Below, piece after piece: positions 37,112 through 41,623 of a stretch of DNA of 41,623 nucleotides; position 1 is the first letter of the stretch; every line of letters starts with the position of its first letter. Where the stretch lies: IMG/VR virus record IMGVR_UViG_3300038701_003623, positions 1 to 41,623 of that record. The stretch is one strand, 5' to 3'. Source of the DNA: a virus. The position numbers and the translations under genes are program-made. The notes beneath the pieces are model-generated. The model saw only the letters and a list, made by a program, of their open reading frames with translations, did no database searches and was not told where the DNA came from.

Positions 37112-38172
37112 GCCATCGCGCGACCAACTGGGCGTTCGAACAGCGCGGCCTCCCGCCGGTGCAGAGCCTCGTGCTGATCCGCCTCGCGGACCACCACAAC
37201 AACGAGCACGGCTGCTTTCCCTCCCAGGCGCTGCTCGCCGAGGAGGTCAACGTCTCCCCGTCGACCCTGAACGAGCACCTCCGGGCGCTCGAGGAGCGGC
37301 GGCTGATCCGGCGCGTGCGGCGACGGGACACCCGCACGCGCCGGCAGCTCGCCACCCGCTACATCTTGGCCTTCGAGGAGCGGCCGGAGGCAGATGGTGC
37401 GGACCCGACTCCGAAATCCGGAGTCGGCTCGGACGACGGTTTGCGTGATGCCGAAGGTGCTGCCGATCGCGCGCCCGAGGCACACGCGGAAGGCGAGCCC
37501 AGCGCCGCCGAGGACGGAGCCGACTCCGGCCAGCCGGACACGGGCCGACTCCGGCCAGCCGGACACGGGCCGACTCCGGATTCCGGGCCGAGCCGACTCC
37601 GGAATTCGGGCAAAGCCGACTCCGGCTGGCCGGAGTCTAAGAACCAGGAAGTTAACCTGGAACTGAACCCACAGGCGCGGGAGCGCGCGAGGGCGGGCGG
37701 GCCCGCGTGCGCGGCGGGTGGCTCAACCTCTGCGGGTGGAGCGCCTGAGGCGGGCGTCGGATTCTCCGAGGAGGATTGGCTGGACCTGCTCGACGCGCTG
37801 CGCATCGACCCCGAGGATCCGCCCGAGTACTGGGCCCGGCGTGCCGCCCGGGCCCATGTCCGGGGCTGGCTGGAGAGGCACGGGCTCACCTTCGCCGAGG
37901 TGCTCGAGGTCGCCCGGGCCTCGGTCCGTCAGCACGGCGGGGCGCCGGACGGGCCCAAGGGGCTGGACCGCGCGGTGCGCCGCGCCGCCAAGGCCCGCCC
38001 GCCGTCGCCGGAGGAGCAGGCGGCGAAGCGCCGGGTGACGCTGGAGCGGACGGCCGAGTGGATCCGCGGCGGCAGGCTGGTGCACCTGGTCTCGGAGCGA
38101 GAGGCCGCGGAGGTCATCGAGGCGGGCCTGATCTCCCGCGAGGAAGCGCGGCGCGCGGGGGTGGTTCGATGA
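37108..38172 (+). CDS. Replication initiator-like protein (lambda O type)
   Basis: The 354-residue product starts with a winged-helix domain (about residues 15-80; LADHHNNEHGCFPSQALLAE; NVSPSTLNEHLRALEERRLI). A low-complexity linker (about 95-215) follows, then a helical C-terminal domain (FSEEDWLDLLDALRIDPEDP; RGWLERHGLTFAEVLEVARA). This resembles phage HTH initiators in which ori lies within the gene. The linker is encoded by the iteron cluster at 37405-37637. No helicase-loader gene (lambda P) follows. Confidence 0.78.
   Translation: MSHRATNWAFEQRGLPPVQSLVLIRLADHHNNEHGCFPSQALLAEEVNVSPSTLNEHLRALEERRLIRRVRRRDTRTRRQLATRYILAFEERPEADGADPTPKSGVGSDDGLRDAEGAADRAPEAHAEGEPSAAEDGADSGQPDTGRLRPAGHGPTPDSGPSRLRNSGKADSGWPESKNQEVNLELNPQARERARAGGPACAAGGSTSAGGAPEAGVGFSEEDWLDLLDALRIDPEDPPEYWARRAARAHVRGWLERHGLTFAEVLEVARASVRQHGGAPDGPKGLDRAVRRAAKARPPSPEEQAAKRRVTLERTAEWIRGGRLVHLVSEREAAEVIEAGLISREEARRAGVVR
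37405..37427 (+). repeat. Isolated ori palindrome
   Basis: CCGACTCCG, five bases, CGGAGTCGG: a perfect 9-bp inverted repeat using the iteron half-site on both strands. It lies 93 bases before the tandem iterons and may be an accessory initiator site. Confidence 0.55.
37520..37637 (+). repeat. Replication-origin iterons
   Basis: CCGACTCCG starts at 37520, 37545, 37570, 37593 and 37616, giving unit lengths 25, 25, 23 and 23. Within each unit a second CCGG-type arm gives dyad symmetry; the last unit contains GACTCCGG-CTGG-CCGGAGTC. Unit lengths are not multiples of three, so the repetition is conserved in DNA rather than in protein. Lambda also places its iterons inside the initiator gene. AT-richer DNA follows. 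Confidence 0.75.
37638..37670 (+). other. AT-richer unwinding segment beside iterons
   Basis: Immediately after the last iteron comes a stretch with CCAGG-AAGTTAA-CCTGG, distinctly richer in A+T than the flanking DNA. Its position fits a DNA unwinding element for origin melting. Confidence 0.45.
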
Positions 38173-38762
38173 TCGACCTCGACTGCGAGCTGCTGCGCGC
38201 CGCCGCGGTGGAGGGCGGCTTCCGCCTGATCCTCGCGGATCCGCCGTGGCGGTTCGACGTGCGCTCGGACAAGGGCCGCGGGCGGAGCGCCGAGCGGCAC
38301 TACGAGACGATGAGCCTCGAGCGGATCGCCGCGCTCCCGGTCGGGGAGCTGGCGGCGGAGGACTGCCTGCTGTGGCTGTGGGCCTGCAACCCCATGCTCC
38401 CCCACGCCCTCGACGTGATGGCCGCGTGGGGGGCGCGGTTCCTGACCTCGGGCGTGTGGTGCAAGCGCGCCCGCGGCGGGGGCGTGGCGCTCGGCACCGG
38501 CTACTGGCTGCGGTCGAGCTCGGAGCCGTTCCTGCTCGGCGCATGGGGGAAGCCCTCGCCCGGGTCGCGCTCGGTCTCGGGCGTGATCGAGGCGGCGCGG
38601 CGCGAGCACAGCCGCAAGCCGGAGGCGGCCTACCGGGCGGCAGAGGCGCTGGCGCCCGAGGGCCCGAGGCTGGAGCTGTTCGCCCGCGAGGCCCGGCCGG
38701 GGTGGGCGGCCTGGGGAGACGACGTGGCGCGCTGGGCGCCGGGGCTGGAGGGGGCGGCGTGA
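38169..38762 (+). CDS. MT-A70-family adenine methyltransferase
   Basis: The 197-residue product contains ILADPPWRFD at about residues 21-30 (DPPW motif), LLWLWACNPMLPHALDVM and FLTSGVWCKR. The C-terminal part has EHSRKPEAAYRAAEAL, a typical MT-A70 feature. It is probably an N6-adenine DNA methyltransferase; RNA methylation is less likely in a phage. ATG overlaps the initiator stop. It lies beside a nuclease-like gene and a SNF2 helicase. Confidence 0.88.
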   Translation: MIDLDCELLRAAAVEGGFRLILADPPWRFDVRSDKGRGRSAERHYETMSLERIAALPVGELAAEDCLLWLWACNPMLPHALDVMAAWGARFLTSGVWCKRARGGGVALGTGYWLRSSSEPFLLGAWGKPSPGSRSVSGVIEAARREHSRKPEAAYRAAEALAPEGPRLELFAREARPGWAAWGDDVARWAPGLEGAA

Positions 38763-39145
38763 GCGTAGTGATGCTTCGCGACGCGCCGCTTCCGGCCGCG
38801 CGCGCCGTCGCCCGGGCGTTGGCTGTCGCCCGCATTCCCTTGGAGACGGAGGACGCCGCGCAGGCGGCGGCGCTTCGCGCGCTCGAGGCCGCGGGCATCG
38901 GCGCGCGGCGCGAAGTGCGCCTCGGCCCGAAGGACCGCGTGGACCTCCTGACGGACGCGGGCGTCGCGGTCGAGCTGAAGATCGCCGGCGGCGCGCGCGG
39001 CGTCTTTCGGCAGCTCGAGCGCTACGCGGCGCATCCAGAGGTGGTCGCGCTGGTGATCGCCAGCACGCGCGGCAGGCCGGGGAGCGTGACGACGGTGGGC
39101 GGCAAGCCGTTGGAGCACGTGAGCCTTGCGCGGGGGTGGCTGTGA
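38759..39145 (+). CDS. PD-(D/E)XK-like small protein
   Basis: The 128-residue product has RVDLLTDAGVAVELKIAGG, compatible with a D...ExK nuclease core, then RGVFRQLERYAAHPEVVALV. It is very small for an autonomous restriction nuclease and may act with the helicase. GTG overlaps the methyltransferase stop; its stop overlaps the helicase GTG. Whether it is catalytic is not settled. Confidence 0.68.
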   Translation: MSVVMLRDAPLPAARAVARALAVARIPLETEDAAQAAALRALEAAGIGARREVRLGPKDRVDLLTDAGVAVELKIAGGARGVFRQLERYAAHPEVVALVIASTRGRPGSVTTVGGKPLEHVSLARGWL

Positions 39146-40836
39146 GGCTGGGGCGGGTGGATTTCGCCGAGGGGCGCTGGGTGATCCGCGAGGCGGCGGG
39201 GCACGTCGCCGTGCGGCTGAAGCGCATGTTCCCGTACATCAAGGGCGGCGCGCGCCCGCCCTTCGTGTTCTCCGACTCCGCGGACGCCGCCGCTGATCTG
39301 GACTGGTTCATGCAGCGCTATCCGCTCGACCTCACGGCGGCGGCGCGCGCCCGGCTCGACGACGGGCTCGCGGCGTGGCGGGATCGGCGCGCGGCGGTCG
39401 AGGCGTTCCGCGCGTCCGGCTGGACGCCTCCGGCGCGCACCGGCTTTCGCGAGCCCGAGGCCCCCATGCCCTACCAGGCGCGAGCGGCGGAGATGGCGCG
39501 GCGGTTCGGCCGGCTTCTGCTGCTGGACGACGTCGGCCTTGGCAAGACGGTCTCGGCCTTGGCGGCGCTGGCGCCGGGCGAGGCGCTGCCCGCCGCGGTG
39601 GTCGTGCAGCCCCATCTCTCGGCGCAGTGGGTGCGCGCCTACATTCAGCGCTTCACCCATCTCCGGGCGGTGGAGATCACGGATCGGCGGGTGGAGCGGC
39701 GCAACGCGCTTCCCGAGGCGGACGTCTACGTGTTCCGCTACTCCAATCTCGGCGCCTGGTCGGACGCGGCGGAGAGCTTCGGCTTCCGGGCGGTGATTTT
39801 CGACGAGGTGCAGGAGCTGCGGCATGGCGACGGCACGGAGAAGGGCCGCGGGGCGCGCGTGTTCGCGGATGCGGTCCGCGCCGGCGGGGGTCTCGTGATG
39901 GGGCTGTCGGCGACCCCCATCTACAACTACGGCTCTGAGATCTTCGCGGTCGTCGATTTGATCGCCCCCGGCGCGCTTGGCACCTACTGGGAGTTCGTCG
40001 CCAACTGGTGCGCGCCGCACGGCAAGCATTGGATCGTCGCCGACCCGCAGGCGCTCGGCTCCTATCTCGAGGAGGAGGGCGTCAGCCTTCGTCGCCGTTC
40101 CGACAGCGCGGAGGTGGCGGCGACGCTGCCGGAGCTGCGCAAGGCGGTGGTGGAGGTCGAGTGGTCAGAGGAGGACGCCGCGTCGGACCGGGCGCTGCAG
40201 CGGCGCCTCGCGGAGCGGGTGGTCAGCGGCTCGTTCACGGATCGCGGGCAGGCGGCGCGCGAGCTGGACCTTCTGGTGCGTCGGGAGACCGGCGTCGCTA
40301 AGGCGGCGAGCGCGGCGGCCTACGCGCGGATGCTGGTCGAGGCGGGAGAGCCGGTACTGTTGGCGGGGTGGCATCGGGACGTCTACGCGCGGTGGGAACG
40401 CCTGCTGGGCGATCTCCGGCCTGCGTGGTTCACGGGATCGGAAAGCGCTGCGGCGAAGCGGGAGTCCGCGCGGCGGTTCGCGGCCGGGGAGACGGATCTG
40501 CTGATCATGTCGCTGCGGTCGGGCGCGGGTCTCGACGGCTTGCAGCACCGGGCGGCGCACGTCGTCTACGGCGAGCTGGACTGGTCGCCGCAGGTGCACG
40601 TTCAGTTCACCGGGCGGTTGCATCGACACGGCCAGACTAGGCCGGTCACCGCGCACTACCTGCACGTTGAGGGCGGGTCGGATCCGGTGCTGCTCGGCGT
40701 GCTCGGACTGAAGGCGTCGCAGTCGGACGGGATCCTCAATCCCTACGGCGACGGGCCGGCGGCGACGCCGGAGGGCGACACGCGAATGCGTCGGCTTGCC
40801 GAGGCCGTGCTGGCGCAGTCGGAGGCCGCGACGTGA
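39142..40836 (+). CDS. SNF2-type DNA helicase/translocase
   Basis: The 564-residue product shows the main SF2/SNF2 motifs: Walker A DDVGLGKT at about 129-136, DEVQ at 221-224, GLSATPIYN near 253, and motif VI GRLHRHGQTRPV near 491-502. It would translocate on DNA, perhaps in replication or recombination, or with the adjacent nuclease and methyltransferase. GTG 39142 overlaps the previous stop; GTG 39136 would add two residues. No DnaB-type helicase is seen elsewhere in the window. Confidence 0.9.
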   Translation: MRLGRVDFAEGRWVIREAAGHVAVRLKRMFPYIKGGARPPFVFSDSADAAADLDWFMQRYPLDLTAAARARLDDGLAAWRDRRAAVEAFRASGWTPPARTGFREPEAPMPYQARAAEMARRFGRLLLLDDVGLGKTVSALAALAPGEALPAAVVVQPHLSAQWVRAYIQRFTHLRAVEITDRRVERRNALPEADVYVFRYSNLGAWSDAAESFGFRAVIFDEVQELRHGDGTEKGRGARVFADAVRAGGGLVMGLSATPIYNYGSEIFAVVDLIAPGALGTYWEFVANWCAPHGKHWIVADPQALGSYLEEEGVSLRRRSDSAEVAATLPELRKAVVEVEWSEEDAASDRALQRRLAERVVSGSFTDRGQAARELDLLVRRETGVAKAASAAAYARMLVEAGEPVLLAGWHRDVYARWERLLGDLRPAWFTGSESAAAKRESARRFAAGETDLLIMSLRSGAGLDGLQHRAAHVVYGELDWSPQVHVQFTGRLHRHGQTRPVTAHYLHVEGGSDPVLLGVLGLKASQSDGILNPYGDGPAATPEGDTRMRRLAEAVLAQSEAAT

Positions 40837-41498
40837 GCGCGGCCAGCTCGGTCCGCTCCCGCTCGCGGCAGGCGCTGGACGTCCGCGCCCTGCTCGAGTG
40901 GGCGTTCGCCATCGAGCGGGCGGAGCTGGAGTTCCCCGCCCGCGGCGCGGTGGAGGAGCGGGCGACCGGCCACGGCATCGAGTGGATTCTGATGCAGCGG
41001 GCCGCGCTCGGCGTCGAGGTGGACGGCGGCGGGCGGTCCCTGCCCGCGCACGACGCGGACTTGGTGGCGGGCGTGGTGGCGTCGCTGCCGCACGACCTTG
41101 GCGGCGCGGGCATGGCGATCCGCGTGGCGCAGCACGCGCGGGCGTGCTCGGCGCCGGACTGGATGCCGTGGGCCGAGCCGAGAGTCGTGCCTCGGGAGTG
41201 GCGGCGGACGCGCCACGGCTGGCGCGCGCGGACGGAGTGCATCGGTCGGCGCACGGTCGAGCGGCGCGGCCGGCGGCTCGAGGTCGACGTGCTGTGGTGT
41301 CCGGTCCGGATCGCCCCGCATCCCGATCGGATCGCGGAGGCTCGGTGGGCGTGGCGCGCGTGGGTGGCGGCGCTGGCGTGGGTGCGGGACGAGCTCGTGC
41401 GGCGCGGCGAGCTGGAGCGGCACGCGGTGACGGCGGCTCTGCCGCCGGCGGCGCCGTGGGACGAGGCGTGGGCGCCGGCGGCGCCGGTTGGGGGTTGA
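40833..41498 (+). CDS. Last rightward early gene; late-regulator candidate
   Basis: The 221-residue product starts at a GTG overlapping the helicase stop. It is helical and basic (LDVRALLEWAFAIERAELEF; REWRRTRHGWRARTECIGRR; WRAWVAALAWVRDELV) with no catalytic motif I can name. It is immediately followed by a promoter-like sequence, palindromes and a terminator. By position it corresponds to a late antiterminator or activator (lambda Q), but the sequence gives no direct proof. Confidence 0.6.
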   Translation: MSAASSVRSRSRQALDVRALLEWAFAIERAELEFPARGAVEERATGHGIEWILMQRAALGVEVDGGGRSLPAHDADLVAGVVASLPHDLGGAGMAIRVAQHARACSAPDWMPWAEPRVVPREWRRTRHGWRARTECIGRRTVERRGRRLEVDVLWCPVRIAPHPDRIAEARWAWRAWVAALAWVRDELVRRGELERHAVTAALPPAAPWDEAWAPAAPVGG

Positions 41499-41530
41499 CG
41501 AAGCTCAATGTCTAGACATAGGTTCGAACC
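41495..41530 (+). promoter_or_regulatory. Candidate late promoter/operator cluster
   Basis: TTGACG at 41495-41500 could be a -35; the -10 17 bases on (ATAGGT) is weak. Two adjacent perfect palindromes overlap it: ATGTCTAGACAT (41508-41519) and GGTTCGAACC (41521-41530). A regulator-controlled start of late transcription is plausible. It reads toward the terminator and, if ends join, to position 18. Confidence 0.5.
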
Positions 41531-41536
41531 ATCGGA

Positions 41537-41583
41537 GACGCGCGCCCGGAGGGAGACCCCCTCTCGGGCGCGTCTGCGTTTCC
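41537..41583 (+). terminator. Terminator hairpin at right end
   Basis: GACGCG/CCCG arms (41537-41548) pair with CGGGCGCGTC (41565-41574) with a 2-base bulge. Inner GAGGG/CCCTC pairs are possible. TGCGTTT follows. It ends the rightward operon and may also be the first terminator after a late promoter. Confidence 0.6.
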
Positions 41584-41604
41584 GCGGGTCCTTCCCGGCG
41601 GCAA

Positions 41605-41614
41605 ACGTATACGT
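41605..41614. other. Palindrome near window end
   Basis: ACGTATACGT is a perfect 10-bp palindrome, and the stretch is AT-richer than its neighbours. It lies 9 bases from the window end, in a region without genes (41499 to the end). Possibly part of a terminal or regulatory site. Confidence 0.3.
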
Positions 41615-41623
41615 CCCTTTCCT

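Noticed and set aside
37520-37637. CRISPR array
   Set aside because: Repeats are contiguous iteron-like units within a coding gene, with no unique spacers of uniform length and no cas genes.

Overview
This window reads as a complete or nearly complete genome of a temperate, lambda-like siphophage of a very GC-rich alphaproteobacterium, most likely of the Rhodobacterales or a related group. The signs are the high G+C content, GTG and ATG starts coupled by 4-base overlaps, a phage-borne GapR/DUF2312 protein, DUF6441- and DUF6950-type tail proteins, and an attachment core derived from a tRNA-Cys gene. No host housekeeping gene is visible. The attachment core has phage genes on both sides, late/lysis genes on the left and integrase plus early genes on the right. 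This is the arrangement of an unintegrated phage (attP), not of a prophage bounded by attL and attR.

Layout. (1) 18-4534: a phospholipase-D-like protein, a ParB-methyltransferase fusion and the two terminase subunits. (2) 4541-9708: head genes in lambda order: gpW, portal, S49 protease, scaffold, decoration protein, major capsid and connectors. (3) 9705-18484: tail genes: tail completion, terminator, tube, G/G-T chaperones made by a -1 ribosomal frameshift, tape measure and tail tip. (4) 18494-23905: a beta-helix tailspike and a group of receptor-side or accessory proteins. (5) 24013-24497: a small lipoprotein and a membrane protein, probable lysis genes, then a hairpin terminator at 24506-24549. 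(6) 24553-24736: attP, a 3' tRNA-Cys fragment flanked by four GGTTTGC[G/A]G repeats. (7) 30543 down to 24773, minus strand: a leftward early operon of small unknown genes, GapR, a cytosine-methyltransferase-like protein and, last, the integrase. (8) 30544-31512: the immunity region, with CI-type repressor, Cro-like protein and two promoters of the same design. (9) 32563 down to 31518, minus strand: a two-gene moron (zinc-ribbon membrane protein and VasI-like secreted protein). (10) 32820-41498: the rightward early operon: HTH regulators, exonuclease, nucleases, M15 endolysin, dNMP kinase, an initiator gene carrying an iteron origin, MT-A70 methyltransferase, SNF2-type helicase and a last gene of unknown function.

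How it works together. The repressor and the Cro-like protein probably compete for 17-bp operators with consensus near GTTRCGRTAWTCGTAAC, which lie inside both pR (31227-31256) and pL (30653-30682). Derepression would turn on leftward accessory and integration genes and rightward replication genes. The initiator at 37108 probably opens the iteron cluster inside its own gene. The right end (41495-41580) has a candidate promoter, stacked palindromes and a terminator. If the molecule is circular or cohesive-ended, that is where late transcription into position 18 would start, so the gene at 40833 sits where lambda has Q.

Points that stand out: a textbook -1 frameshift signal; an integrase lacking the usual first catalytic Arg and the HxxR His; iterons whose unit lengths (25, 25, 23, 23) ignore the reading frame; a regulator with three HTH units at 54-residue spacing; a VasI-like moron; and a group of methyltransferase, nuclease, SNF2 and PLD genes that becomes contiguous if the ends are joined.
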